NCBI GenBank assembly: GCA_036346275.1
Contig: CM070725.1
Span: 16,234,216 to 16,298,215, forward strand
Reading direction: 5' to 3'
DNA: 64,000 nt
DNA from: Otatea glauca
Lineage: Eukaryota > Streptophyta > Magnoliopsida > Poales > Poaceae
Under the pieces are notes generated by a model. That model was not told the DNA's origin, did not search any database, and was given only the letters and a program-made list of their open reading frames with translations. Positions 37,301-48,977 of the stretch are shown in pieces. The position numbers and the translations under genes are program-made. The stretch's first letter is position 1; every line of letters begins with the position of its first letter.

Positions 37301-37644
37301 CCGCTGAGGCCGAGTATGTTGTTGCAGCCAGTTGCTGTAGCCAGGTGCTCTGGATGAGATCGACCTTGCGGGACATTGGGTTAGAGATAGAGAGTGTGTC
37401 ACTTTTATGTGACAACACTTCTGCTATTTGCATTGCTAAAAACCCAGTGCAACATTCCCGAACGAAGCACATTGATATAAGATATCACTTCCTTAGAGAC
37501 CATGTGGCGAAGGGTGATATCGCGCTTCAGTTTGTAGAGAGTGACCTCCAGTTAGCCAATATCTTCACCAAGCCTTTAGATAGCTCCAGATTTGTTGCCT
37601 TGAGGAGTGAGCTTGGAGTCGTGAGCCCTTTTGGCCTATCGTGA
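34382..37644 (+). pseudogene. pol: Copia pol of element A: protease, integrase, RT, RNase H (broken)
   Basis: Protease region: WIVDSVCSRHMTGD, where the catalytic DSG is DSV. Integrase: HRRLGHIGFDHL with CSPC (zinc-binding HHCC), then D in YMDTVDP, D in HIDNSTKF and E in VVERKNRT, with 35 residues between the last two, so the D,D-35-E triad survives. Stops follow at about 35888, 36203, 36248 and 36263. RT starts at RNKARLVAQGFSQ and runs through SAFLNGYIEDEIYVKQPPGF. A one-base loss near 36625 shifts the frame to LIYVDDIIFGG, the intact RT active site. RNase H has FSDADFAG, STAEAEYV, CDNTSAICIAKNP and SRTKHIDIRYHFLRD. The stop is at 37642-37644. Integrase before RT is the Copia order. Confidence 0.93.
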
Positions 37645-39467
37645 GGGGGAGCTGGTTTGTATATTATTTATAATATGTTCTCTTCCAGCTTTGCTTTTCT
37701 TTGTGTTTCTTCTCGGTGATTTTGGGCTTATTTTCTTAAGTTGAGTTCACTCACTTAGACTTCTGGCATGCCTTGTATGGACCTCTTATCTTGTGCTTTA
37801 GGTTGCTATCATGCGTGATTAGCTGTTCTCTCTTTTCTCATGGTTGAGTTCCCTCACAGTCTTATAAGTCTAGTAGGTGTTGGGCCTCCTGGGTATACAG
37901 GGTCTGTGTGCACTCCTTAGTTTGGGATCTAGAGTCAGCTTCCTTATGTCAATCATTGGGAAGATGAGAGCGAGTTTGAGCTATAGTGAGTCTCTTCTAT
38001 CTTTTCTATGCTCAATAGCCACCCAGTTTGCAGTTTTCTTGACTTCTTCTCTTCATTCTGTGTTTCTGGTTTTTATTGAGTTCATTTGGGTTTTCTTTAT
38101 GCCTAATTTTGCTAATAACTCAATTTAACCAGATTTGTGCTTTAAATTTGCTCATATGTTGAGGGGGAGTTTGGGAATCTGTTCATGCATTGCATATAGA
38201 TTGTATTTTCTGTTTAATGAGCTTTGTCTATTATGCAATTGATTTCTTCTTCATGCTATACACCATGCTACATCATATGGAGAAAATCACTAGCTTAGAT
38301 ATGTCCAAGATCATTTAACTTGCTAAGCTTAAAAATGAAAATAAAGCTTTAAATGAAAAACTTGATGAAATATGTTGCTTTTACTTGCTAGGTTTCTTCC
38401 CTAGAGGTTTGTGCCATAATTTGAGACATTTTGGAGTTCTCTAGAGTCCCTATAGCAACTTGGGTGAAACTAGTTTGTTTCATACTCGAGTCCTTCATTT
38501 GCTCATGAATCATTATGCTAAAAATGAAAATTAAGCAAAATTGACTCTTCTTGACTCCATACCTTGCATTCTCAAGACAGCTTCCCATTGCACTTGGGAT
38601 GAACTTGGAATGCATCGTGTATGACCTAGATCATCCTCTTAAGAGTTCATCTTGAGATGATCACATATGGCTGAGTCAATTGCTTGTCAAAAGAAAATGC
38701 AAATAAAAAAAACATAAGTGGGTAAAGAATGCAAATAATGTCAAACATTTGCACCCTACTATGTCTTGTAAGATGATAAAGCACAATTTGCATTAAGTGA
38801 TAAATGAGCCCGAAGGACCTTGTATGCACTTCTAGATTCCCCAAAGTGTTGAGTAGGTTGAACTCTAGGTTTTCCTTTTGATCCTTAGAGTGGCTATTCT
38901 TCTATTTTTGAAACTAAAGCTGAGTGTTGCACTTGACAAATCCAGCTAAAAATGAAATATTCAAAACTAAGCTTGTATTTGCACTTGGACATGTCTTAGA
39001 ATAGTCGAATCTAAAAATTGACTAGCTTGGTGTCATATCTTGTTATTATCAATTGGATAATCTTCAAAGCACCCTTAGCTTATATTTCATGCATACATAA
39101 AAAAAAGGGGGAGACAGTGTCATATTGATGCCTATATTGCCAAAAGGGGGAGAAATTGAAGAAAAAACATCACTAAAAGGATAAAAATAAAAAAAAATCT
39201 TGGATTTTATGATTTTGTTGAAAATTTGCAAATCTTAAGAATCATAAACTTTTATGAGTTTTTCTTGGATTTTTAGAGCTTTTTATGGAAAACTTGTTCT
39301 TTATATTACCTTGCTGTAAAATCTTTCTTGCCAACTTGGTCATGTTCTCAATCTCTTCTCTCTGGACCATGTGTGGTTTTGCAATCAAATTGCTTTCTTC
39401 TTCTCTTATTCAAACTCAAATTTATGCCTTTTGTGTGGTTTGTCAATATACTCATCAAGAGGGAGAT
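37645..39467 (+). other. Non-coding spacer of element A with repeated polypurine blocks
   Basis: There is no frame above 85 codons and no env-like signature. Purine blocks recur: GTGAGGGGGAGCTGG (37641), TTGAGGGGGAGTTTGG (about 38159), AAAAAGGGGGAGACA (about 39101), GCCAAAAGGGGGAGAAATTG (about 39138) and AAGAGGGAGAT (about 39457), the last directly before the LTR. Multiple polypurine tracts before the 3' LTR are a described Sirevirus feature. The 38150-39467 part is also present, inverted, in element B at 21800-23100. Confidence 0.8.
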
Positions 39468-41156
39468 TGAAGGACCATGTGGAGGTCCATCCATATTTGT
39501 GATGAGTATTTGACTTTATTTGAGCAGGGTGTGCTCAGGTTTGAGTTTGATTTGAATTGGAATTCAAAAGGAACTAATTTGAGTTGTGTTAGCTTCTTGC
39601 GGTACTACCGGCCTATGGCTGGCGGTAGAACCGACTGATGATTGAGACATAATTAATTGTGAGCATTTGTGATGATTGAACAATGCTATGTGAGGTATTT
39701 CTTGTTTTTGATGGTTGTAGGACGACAATATTAGATCATAGTGAGGCGAAAGATGACCGGGACTAGGCGAGGAACGTCGGAGGTCGAGACGGTCGGTGAT
39801 CGCCAGAAGATGATTGGAGACGGAGTCGTGGCAAGCCGTGAAGACAAATAACAGATGAGATGCTAGCTAGACATTGCGTGGATCAATTAGGACCATTGGA
39901 TCTTGGTCTAGTTGATAGGTTAGCGGGTCTAGTTAGTGTGCTTTGAGAACCGTGCAAGAAAACCCATTACATGTTGTGAGTTTTGTGTGAACCCTTGCAT
40001 GGCTGGTTGAGTGGGTAGATCCTAGCCCTTAATGGATGCTCTAGGGTTTAGAAGCTTATCCAAGGGTGGTAGGTGGCCCAAGAATTTTATAAATAGGGGT
40101 GGAGGGGTAGCCTTCCCCCATTGAAGGTTTTGAGGTTTTTGATTCTCCTTTGACCTTTGCCCACATGAATTTGAGGCTTTGTAACCTATCCTTCCAGAAA
40201 ATATAAAATTTTCTTTACCTTATTGTGAATTTAAATTGCGCATTTACATTGTGTCTTTACTTTACGCAATTTAAATTCAGCATTTACTTTCCCGCATTTA
40301 CATTCTCGCAATTTACTTTCTCGCAATTTGGATTTGTCCTTCTAAATGCTCTTCTTCTATATGTCTTGAGGGTGTTCATATGGTTTTACATCTTTCTTGC
40401 ACCCTAGGATAGACTAGAGATCAAGTTTTTATCGAATTGCAAATCTGTCCAGAAATTGTTCTTCGCGCAGCAGTCAGTCTTTGATTTGTATAAAAATCTG
40501 TATAAATCCTTTTTAAGTGATTCTTATTGGAGAAGGTGAAACACTCATATATCCATCTCTGGAAAATGTTTTGAGTCCACTAGTTGCACCGTTTGAGCGC
40601 TATGAAGTGAAAACCGAGCCTCAAACATTCTGATCGAAGTTCCTGACTAGCTGTAATGCTTGATTTTTCATGTTTATTCTACAAAGCTTTTTGAGGTTAA
40701 TTTTGGTGGACTGTTTAACAACTCAACTTCTCAGAGGGAGAAAAATTCCCAAAAATTTTAAAGCAACAGAAACTCACCAACCACCTGCTCCAATTGAGGA
40801 CAATTTCTGGAAAATCTGCTTTTACTTTTCTGGAAAGAGACTTTGGTGTTTTAGCTTTATCTCTTTTTGAAAAGTAGTATTTAAATTGATTCCTCTTTGT
40901 TTGGACACTTGACAACCAGGATTGTGATTAAAAAATCCCTCACATGATTCATGGTTTTCATCCATGCAAGCTAGGGGTACACATAATTGTCTAATTGTTC
41001 GAGTTTTGGAGGGTGTGCGAATCTGAGAAACACTAGTTTGAAGGAAAATCTTTGGGTGTTTCATATTTTTATTGTGAGATTGTTTAGAGTACTTTGAGTG
41101 GGCAAAAATTTTATTTGGGATCATTCACCCCCTCTGATCGCCACTTCGATCCTTCA
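39468..41156 (+). repeat. 3' LTR of element A
   Basis: The LTR runs from TGAAGGACCATG to TCGATCCTTCA (1689 bp), followed by the target duplication GTGGC. A TATAAATA box lies at 40088-40095. A dyad CTACCGGCC...GGCGGTAG lies at about 39606-39630. Small open frames such as 40225-40407 have copies in the 5' LTR and are not genes. Confidence 0.93.
40088..40095 (+). promoter_or_regulatory. TATA box of the A 3' LTR
   Basis: TATAAATAGGGGTGGAGG, the presumed core promoter. The matching position in the 5' LTR is CATAAATA. Confidence 0.65.
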
Positions 41157-41508
41157 GTGGCTATCAAGTAAAGAAAAGATAGAAGAGAAGATAAGCTCAA
41201 ATTCTCCCAGAGAAAGCATAAGAAAGGAAATGCTGGAAGAAAGCATATAATACAAAATATACAAACCAGCTTCCCCTCACAATAAACCGTAAGGACACAC
41301 GACTCTAAGATCACTCTTCAAGGCAATAAATCTGGAGCTATCGAAAGGCTTGGTAAAGATATTGGCTAATTTGTGGTCACTCTCTACAAACTAAAGCGCG
41401 ATATCCCCCTTCTCCACATGGTCTCTAAGAAAGTGATATCTAATATCAATGTGCTTGGTCCTGGAATGCTGCACTGGGTTCTTAGCAATGCAAATAGCAG
41501 AAGTGTTG

Positions 41509-42809
41509 TGTGAAATCATGTGATGAAAAATTGGCTTAGTGATGAAATTGGCATCGCAAAGTGGTTGTGCTCATGGCATGTGTGGTGCTTTTGCATATGC
41601 TACTTCAGATGTTTCTTGATATGCTTGTGATAGCATGGTAATATTTTTGCTTGATGCAATGCACTCATGTGAGTGGTTGCATTGATTGATTTTGAGTAAA
41701 GTCGTGGACTTGTGCTCGGATTTGTTTTCTTGTTTATTCATGTGCAGGTGTTGCTCGAGGACGATCGTGGTCGATGACGGGACCGGAACTAGGTTCATGG
41801 AGGAACTGAGGTTCGGGACTAGATTCAGAGAGGAATCGAGGTCTTGGTGGTCTAGGATGTCATGCGGAACGTTCGGGCTAGAGAACATGCACATGGAGGC
41901 TGGATAGTCACGTATTTACAGCATGTGGGTTGTACATGCGTGCAAGAGTTGTTTTTGGCCATGTTGGGCCAGGTTGAGATGTATACAAACTCTTTCCATG
42001 TTGGAAGTGGAGTTGTATTCAATCTCTTTATGTTTGCTCAGTATAAATAGGGGGAGGTGTCTCCTGTTTTTTTTAGCGCTGAGGTTTTAGGGTTTGTGCT
42101 CTTTTGTTTGAGTGCTGTAACCATATCAAAAATAAAAATCCTTCCTGCATCTCCAGCGTCTGAGGATTTTTGTTTTGCTCTTGGCAGTTGTGCATTACGG
42201 GGATTTTGTTTGCTCTTGGTGCGGCATCTGGAAGACCACGTAAGGAAAACAAATCAAGAGCATAGTTGATCAATCGCCTAAAGTTTTGGTTCGTGGTGGA
42301 GTTTGTTTCTGAAAATCAATCCTCGTCATTATTTAATTCAGTCATCTTGCGAAGGTAATATCTTAAGATCCATAGGTTCTATCGAGTTGATTCTTGTTGG
42401 GTTAGATTCATAATTGAATCTAGTTTCTTCAGTTAAAATTTCACACTAATCCAACGGTGGGATCTTCCGTTAATATCATTGTTTGAGTTTGGTCCGTCGC
42501 TAGTTTGAATTTGGTCCGGCGTGAATTGATTTGGTTTTGCTACAGTAGAAATTTGGTCCATCATACATGCAAAACTCTCTGTCCAAAACGAAGTTTGGTT
42601 CGTCATACATGTGAAAATTTGGTCTGGCACAAAGTTTGGTTCGGCGTACAAGTAAAAGTTTGGTCCGGCGCAATAAGGTTTCTGTTGAATACAAATTAAG
42701 CGATCTGAGTTTGTTTGGGGTGTTTCAAAAATCATAAAAATTTTATTTTAGCTTCCGCGCAATCATTCACCCCCCTCTGATTGCTAGATTAGTATATTTC
42801 GATCCTACA
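41509..42809 (+). mobile_element. Solo Copia-type LTR in the B RNase H, TSD TGTTG
   Basis: It begins TGTGAAATCATG and ends TTTCGATCCTACA (1301 bp). TGTTG occurs at 41504-41508 and 42810-42814, and RNase H of B reads across the gap when the insert is removed. A TATAAATA box lies at 42042-42049. Between 42485 and 42675 a TTTGGTCCGGCG-like motif recurs about eight times with variable spacing. The last 40 bases (CACCCCCCTCTGATTGCTAG) resemble the ends of the A, B and C LTRs, so a Copia/Sirevirus-type relationship is likely although the start differs. Confidence 0.9.
42042..42049 (+). promoter_or_regulatory. TATA box of the solo Copia LTR
   Basis: TATAAATAGGGGGAGG, the same form as in the A, B and C LTRs. 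It supports the plus orientation of this LTR. Confidence 0.65.
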
Positions 42810-45644
42810 TGTTGTCACAAAAAAGTGGAACACTCTCTATCTCTAACCTAAAGTCTGCATCAAAAAAGGCTCTAAGAGACAAACAAGAAGAAGAGTACCA
42901 AATACCATAATCAATGATAGCATGAAGGTACCTGAAGATACGCTTCACCACTTGGTGATGAGAGGCACAAGGAGAAGCCTAAAATCTAGTGCACAGATAC
43001 ACAACAAAGTGTATGTCCGACCTCGAAGCGGTGAGGTACAAGAGGGAGCCGATCATGCTCCGAAACTCATTTTGATCAGCAAGCTCACCATCTTCATCAG
43101 GCTTGAGGACAGCAGTGGTGGCCATAGAATTCATCACTGGCTTCCCGTCAAACAGGTCAAAGCACCTCAGGAGGTCTCGAGTGTACTTGCCTTGATGCAA
43201 GAAGGTGCCCTCCCGAGTCTGCTTGATCTAGAAGCCAAGAAAGTAGCTCAACTCGCCCATCATACTCATCTCAAACTCTGTGCTCATCACGTTAGAAAAC
43301 TGAGACACAAGAGAATGAGACAAGCCACCAAAAATGATATCATCCACATAAATTTGGACGAGAAGAAAATGGGACTCATGGTGTCTGATGAATAGAGTCT
43401 TATCTACTATGCCCATCTTGATGCCATGGCTGAGAAGATAAGATTTGAGCCTCTCATAGCATGCTCTGGGGGTCTGCTTGAGTCCATACAAAGCTTTGAA
43501 AAGCTTGTATACATGACTCGAAGACTTGAACTCTTGACATCCATTTGATAAAACTTGAAGCCCTTGGATGCAGAGAATGCAAGCAGGATCCTAATAGCCT
43601 CTGTTCTAGTTACAGGGGCAAAAGTCTCCTCAAAATCAAGACCCTCGACTTGAGAAAAGCTCTGTGTAACTAGCCTAGCCTTGTTTCTAATGACAACCCC
43701 ATCCTCACTCTGCTTGTTCTTGAACACCCACTTAGTCCCAATGACATTATGACCAGATGGGGGCTCGACAAGCTACCATACCTTGTTCCTCTCTAAGTTT
43801 TCAAGTTCCTCATGCACAGCATTAATCCATGATTCATCGGATAATACATGAAAAACATCCTTCGGCTCAAAGGAGGCAACAAAGGCTGAGTGAAAGCAGA
43901 AACTGGACAAACCCAATTTTGAGTGAGTGATCCACTCAAATAGATCACCAATGATCTGATCAGGTGGATGATGTCTTTGAATAAGGCGGGGAGGTCCAAA
44001 AGCAGAAGTGGCATCTACCTCATGCACAGAAGAGGTAGGATCAGAGCCACTAGTTACATAAGAGTCAAAAGGCAAATCTGGTCTCCCTGAGGTGCAGAAA
44101 TGGAAACAGAAGGCACCTCAGGTTAGAGGGGACTAGATTAGGTGGAACATCATCATCTTCATCATCCTCAACCTCTACAAAGATGGTCCTAGAGAGGGAA
44201 GAAGAGCCTAAAATGTCAGGTCTAGCCTCTGGGCTAGCCTCATCAAAGGTCATCTCACAGGTCTCTATGATCCTATTTGACTCACAACTCCAGACCCTAT
44301 AGCTACGAGAGGAAGTCGAGTAACCCAGAAAAATACCATCAGAAGAGCGAGACTCAAACTTATCTAGGTTACCAGACTTCAATATGAAACACTTGTAACC
44401 AAACACATGAAAATGAGAAACATTGGGCTTTCGCCCATACCTCAACTCGTAAGAAGTGCGGTGCAAATGTGCTCTCAAGAATAATTGATTAGACACATGG
44501 CAAACAGTAGCTATAGCCTCAGCCCAAAACTTCTGAGGAGTACTGTACTCGTCAAGCATCGTCCTGGCCATCTCAACCAGGGTTCTATTCTTCCTTTCCA
44601 CTACGCCATTTTGCCGAGGGACGTAGGGAGAGGAGAACTAATGCTCTAAACTAGACTTCACATAGAAACTCTCAAAGTAGGAGTTCTTGAACTCCATGCC
44701 ATTGTAACTGCGTATAGCTCGTAAGGCACCTGGGAGCTTGATAGACAACCTACTAACCAAACCCCTGAAATGAGTAAAAGACTCATCTTTCGAGGTCATG
44801 AAAAAAACCCAAGAAAACCTCAAAAAATCATCGACAATTACAAGGACATACCACTTCCCACCTGATGACTGCACTCGAGCTGGACCAACAGTGTCCATAT
44901 GTAAAAGCTATCCTGGTGCATCAGTCATCACAACAGTGATTGGAGGATGAGAAGCAAAAACCATCTTGCCATGTCGGCAAGGAGAGTAAACTAAGTCTTT
45001 GACCATCTTGAGTTTAGCCAAACCACGAATGAGACCATGATTGCTAACTCGAGTCAAATAGTCAGCCGATGTGACCAAGTCTCCTATGCTAGAAGGAGAG
45101 ATCACGAGACTCAGAAACAATCAAACACCGAAGAGAATCTCCAGAAGAAATAGAAAAATCAACACAAAAGATCCTCCCAAATCTAGAAATCCCGCAAACT
45201 AACTCTCCTGATGAATCGAGAATCCTACAGGCGCTACTCTTAAAGCTTACCTCAAAAGAGTCATCGATAAGCTGAGAAACAGAAAGCAAGTTATACTGCA
45301 GCTTACTCACTAAGGCAATGTCCTTAAGGATGAAATTGTTTCTAATGTAGACGGTACCTTTAGCAATGACTCTACCTAATGAAACATCCCCAAAGGTGAT
45401 CAATTCATCACCAGGAGTTCGGACTAGGGAAGAGAACCAACGAGAGTCTCTGGTCATATGACAAGAATAACCGAAGTCAACAATCCAAACCTCTCCCTTC
45501 CCTATCCAACGATCTTGATCAAGCCAAAAGAGAAAGAGATGACTTAGTACTGGGATAAAATGAAGACCTGGGAACCCAATACTGAACCACATGATATCTC
45601 AGAGCACTAGTCACAGAAGAAGAAAACTGGACTCGAGTTTCTCT

Positions 45645-48210
45645 CTAACGCTCAACTCTCACAAGATCGGTAGCAACCCTAATAGAAGATCTAGGAGTTG
45701 AAACTGGGTTGGCCCACTGTGGAGCAAAGACCAGTCCATCCCAGTTAGGCTGCTTGAATCTCCTATCAGAAAACACCTCACGCCGCTGATATCTATCTCG
45801 ATGGGAAAAAAGAGGAATATCAAGTGGATGGTGGATAGACTGACCACGAACAGCATCAGGATCAAAACTCAAATGAACAACATGAAAACTGAGTCCTGGA
45901 CGCTGCCCAAAAACAGGCGACTCTCTAACTTGTCTAGCAGCAATGCGTGCCTTAGAAGCACTCAGAGTCTGGGGATGACCCTGAATACCCCTAAAAGGAG
46001 CAAAACACTCACGCCTTGTTATCTTGGCGCGCCTAAAACAGAAATATACTAGGTGACCATCCTTCTGACAGAAGGTGCATATATACTTCGCCTTGTTAGA
46101 GGCAGAAGCAGTAGGAGGAGCAGCCTTCTTGTCAGAGATCCCATGGACAAACCCAGTAGACCAAAACATAGTGGTACTCACCCTGGGAGCTACCACGATC
46201 TCACCACTCTTGGAGCCACGCACAATGGTAGGAGGAAGGACCCGATCGTGCTTCAAGTAGTCAAATTCTAGACCTTGATTAAATTGACTAATCTTGGCTT
46301 GGTCTAGAATGAGATTGAGTTTCTTCTTGCCTCCTACAAACTTCTCGAGAGTGCTGATGAGATACTCACACTCTTGGAAGAAAGAGGCACATGAGAAATA
46401 GGGAAGAGAGGAAGAAGAACTCTTAGCACGTGCATTTTTCTCCCTCAGCACGGCTGCCTCAATCTTGAGGGTCTCGAAAGAAACGCAAGGAGCATTTCTA
46501 ATCCTAAGGGCTTCATCTTCTAGCTTCTTCTTAAGTTCGACTTGGATTTTATCCAAGTCCCCCTCAATCTTAGTACATCGCAAGCAACTTTTCTGTGACT
46601 TGTCTAGTAAGTCCTTAGCAAGTTTAACACACTTGACATTTAGAGACTCATTGTTAAGTTTTAGTTGCTTACAGCCCTCACATGAGCTGACTGGGTCCTT
46701 AGAAGCATGTATTTCAAGTTCATCATTTTTAGAGGAAAGCTTCCTAAGGTGAGTGCTCATGGCATTAATTTCAGCAAGCAATTTAGAGAAATTTTCACAT
46801 GATGCGCTAGTGTGAGCATGATGAAAACCAGCATCTTCAAAAATAGCATCAATAGAACAAGTGCTAGCATTCTTCGACCTAAGACTCTCAAACTTAGAAA
46901 ACACACTATCATGCATAGTCCTAAGGTTCTCAAGCTCTACAAGCAAAGCATCGCTAAGAGTACAGTCATCAGAGACTCGGAAGGGAGAAGATCTAAGAGA
47001 TTCTAACTCCCGGGTCAAGGTACCTACTTCCTTCTCTAGCTCCATACACCTAGCTCTAGCCCTAGCATGAAATTTTCCTAATTTGCAAAAAGCTTCATTG
47101 AGCTGGTCATAGGAGGGTACCTCGTCTGAGTTGCTGTAGAGCTTAGAGTCGCTGATGCCGTTGGCGTCTACCATGAAGCGCATCCTGATGAAGTCGTCGC
47201 CACATTTGGTCTTCTCTTGCGTATCATCCTCACCCCTCGTCGCTCTAGGTCTCTATGTCAGAGAGGCTAATATCATCGAGTGCGGCGAGGACGTGGTGGA
47301 AGAGCTTCTTGTTCTTCGAAAAGTTGCAGTACTTCTTCTCACGCACCGGGTCACAAGCTGGAGGCTTCTTGTTGCGGTTCTTGTCGATGTTGTCATTCTT
47401 TGCCGAATCGCCAGAGTCGATCTTGCCCTTCTCCAGATTGGGACAGTTCGCTCGAATGTGGTTGGGGTCACCACACTCGAAGCAGGTGATCATGCCACCT
47501 CTCTTCCTTTCCCTCACCCTCTTGCATGCAGGAGAGAATTTGCGAGCCAAAAGAGCAAGCTCATTTTCTGGAAATTTTTTCAGTTGGTCATCCCTTAGCT
47601 CGCAAAGGGTGGAGAAGGAAAACCAGCAGAAGAATCCGATGTGGATCCAGTGGGATCGGTGTCCAAAGCCGTCGACTGAGATTTCGTCTTGCGAGAGACG
47701 ATATCAATTTCATGTCTTGAGTCGGGAATAAAGCCCATCAAGAGTCAGAGTCGATAAGTCGGTAGTGTCCTTGATGATGGTCACCTTCATCTCCTAAACT
47801 CGAAATCGAGTGTGGTCAAGAAGTGTTGAGCATTATCCGAGTTAGGGTATATGCAACAGACTGCTCGGAGGTCGCTCAAAATCTTTGTAAATCAACCAAA
47901 GCACTCGTCAAGACTCTCACCAGCGTGTTGATCAAACTTGTTGTAATCACGCTTGAATTGGTCCTGTCTCACCATCTTGATTTGGGTGGTGCCCTCATGG
48001 TAAGCATCGAGGGTCACCCAAATCTGATGAGCAGAACGAAGGTGAGAAATCCTATCGTACTCACTGCAGCTTAGACCCTGTATGAGGATGTTCCTTGCCT
48101 TAGCGTTCGCCTCAACGTCAGCCATATTGCCGACCGTGACATTTTCATCAGCAGGAACCTCATATGGGAGTTTCACCTTCTGCCAAATCAGGAAGCCCTG
48201 GGCAGTGTGT
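45645..48210 (-). pseudogene. gag: Copia gag of element B, 5' end cut by element C
   Basis: The minus-strand gag begins in mid-protein at 48210 (AQGFLIWQKVKLPYEVP), where the element C LTR cuts it. It continues through HAGESLDECFG (47892) to the zinc knuckle CFECGDPNHIRANC (about 47490-47450) in a second frame. A third frame (47183-45645, 512 codons) is the longest intact piece in the window. It has a charged coiled-coil stretch (LRKLSSKNDELEIHASKD, KLAKDLLDKSQKSC) and a second finger CTFCQKDGHLVYFC near 46090-46040, followed by an Arg-rich tail. The plus-strand frames over this region (for example 47155-47598) are antisense shadows. The split into three frames makes it non-functional. Confidence 0.88.
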
Positions 48211-48307
48211 TGAAATACCATGTGGAGGTCTACCCAAGTGTGTGATGAGTAATTGACTGTATTCGAGCTTTTGGTGCTCAAGGTTGAGTTTGATTTGAGT
48301 CTGTCTT

Positions 48308-48425
48308 GGTCAAAAATCAGTGGTCGAATCTCAAGTGGTCTGGACTTTGGCTGGTCCAAAACCAGTGGTCGGACCTCAAGTGGTCTGGACTTTGGCTGGT
48401 CGAAGACTAGTGGACGAGTGACTTG
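48308..48425. repeat. 45-bp tandem repeat in the C LTR (about 2.6 copies)
   Basis: Copies start at 48308, 48353 and 48398 (the last is partial). Each contains CAGTGGTCGAATCTCAAGTG and ends GGTCTGGACTTTGGCT. Confidence 0.85.
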
Positions 48426-48969
48426 AGTAGAGTGAGAATCGAGAAGTATTGAGTAAGGATGCTGCCAGGTCGAACGGTGGGTTAAGTCGAGTAATGCCCC
48501 GTCGGCTTGTGGTCGAGTGTGTCGAGTTGAGTGAGAATCGATAAGTATCGAGTAGGGTTACTCGATGCTCGATATTGACTCATCAACTCGATTTTGAGCA
48601 AAGTGAGCAATGCTATGTGATGTGGTTGCAGGACAACGGTGCTAGGTCATGGTGATACGAAGGATAACCCGGACTATACGAGGTGCGTCGGAGGTCCAGA
48701 CGGTCGAGGATCGCCAGAAGATGATCGGAGACGGAGTCGTTGTGAACCTAGAAGACAAGGAATGGATAAGATGCTAGCTAGAGAGAAACTCAGATTGCGG
48801 TCTAGGTGATAGAGTAGCGGGTCTACTAAGCAGGCCTTAAAAACTCGGTGTGCTTATTGGGTTTTGGGTTAGCCCATGTAAGGTTATGTGTGTGAATCAT
48901 CTTAACACTTGATGGTGGTCCTTAGGGAAGAAGTAACTCATCCAAGGGTGGAGGGTGACTCAAGAGTAG

Positions 48970-48977
48970 TATAAATA
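48970..48977 (+). promoter_or_regulatory. TATA box of the C LTR
   Basis: TATAAATAGAGGGGAAG, the presumed core promoter by analogy with the related LTRs. Confidence 0.65.

Larger units (their letters stand above)
23254..41156 (+). mobile_element. Complete plus-strand Copia element A (Sirevirus/Maximus type), TSD GTGGC
   Basis: The 5' LTR runs 23254-28581 and contains a 3.6-kb solo LTR. The internal region is 28582-39467 and contains another solo LTR. The 3' LTR is 39468-41156. The 5-bp duplication GTGGC occurs at 23249-23253 and 41157-41161, so both ends are original. Removing the nested pieces leaves about 11.2 kb. The order is PBS, gag, protease, integrase, RT, RNase H, long spacer, polypurine tract. 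By eye the first ~215 aligned bases of the two LTRs differ at about 16 positions, so the insertion is not recent. Several stops and a frameshift break the polyprotein. Confidence 0.93.
41277..45592 (-). pseudogene. pol: Copia pol of element B, interrupted by a solo LTR
   Basis: Minus-strand order: protease region WIVDFGYSCHMTR (45592 frame; DSG lost), a damaged integrase zinc-binding region (SPCRHGKMV kept, the HRRLGH part lost), integrase core with YMDTVGPARV at about 44895, a stop near 44638, then MERKNRTLVEMA (44601). RT follows with RNKARLVTQSFSQ (about 43690) and IYVDDIIFGG (about 43340). About 65 bp of RT is deleted: element A reads AFLNGYIEDEIYVKQ where B jumps from DVKSS to RVMYTSFSK. 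RNase H is split at 42815/41508 by the solo LTR and resumes NTSAICIAKNP. A stop breaks IAL*FVESD, and the end is ANIFTKPFDSSRF, with the terminal TGA at 41279-41277. Not functional. Confidence 0.9.
20008..48210 (-). mobile_element. Minus-strand Copia element B (Sirevirus/Maximus type), three times interrupted
   Basis: Read on the minus strand, the pieces are gag (48210-45645), pol (45592-41277), a pol-to-LTR spacer (41276-41157 and 23253-21786) and the 3' LTR (21785-20008). The insertions are element A (23254-41156), a solo LTR (41509-42809) and element C (from 48211). The sequence rejoins in register on each side of A and of the solo LTR. For example, CDNTSAICIAKNP of RNase H is split by the solo LTR. 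The 5' LTR and the first gag codons lie beyond element C, outside the window. The gag coiled-coil extension, two zinc-knuckle types and integrase-before-RT order fit the Sirevirus lineage. Confidence 0.85.

Noticed and set aside
37645..39467. Possible env-like gene in the Copia spacer
   Set aside because: No frame exceeds 85 codons and no signal-peptide or membrane pattern is shared between A and B.
42922..43395. 157-codon plus-strand frame
   Set aside because: It is antisense to the element B RT and RNase H, whose YVDD motif is clear on the minus strand.
47155..47731. Plus-strand frames of 147 and 158 codons
   Set aside because: They are antisense to the element B gag zinc-knuckle region.
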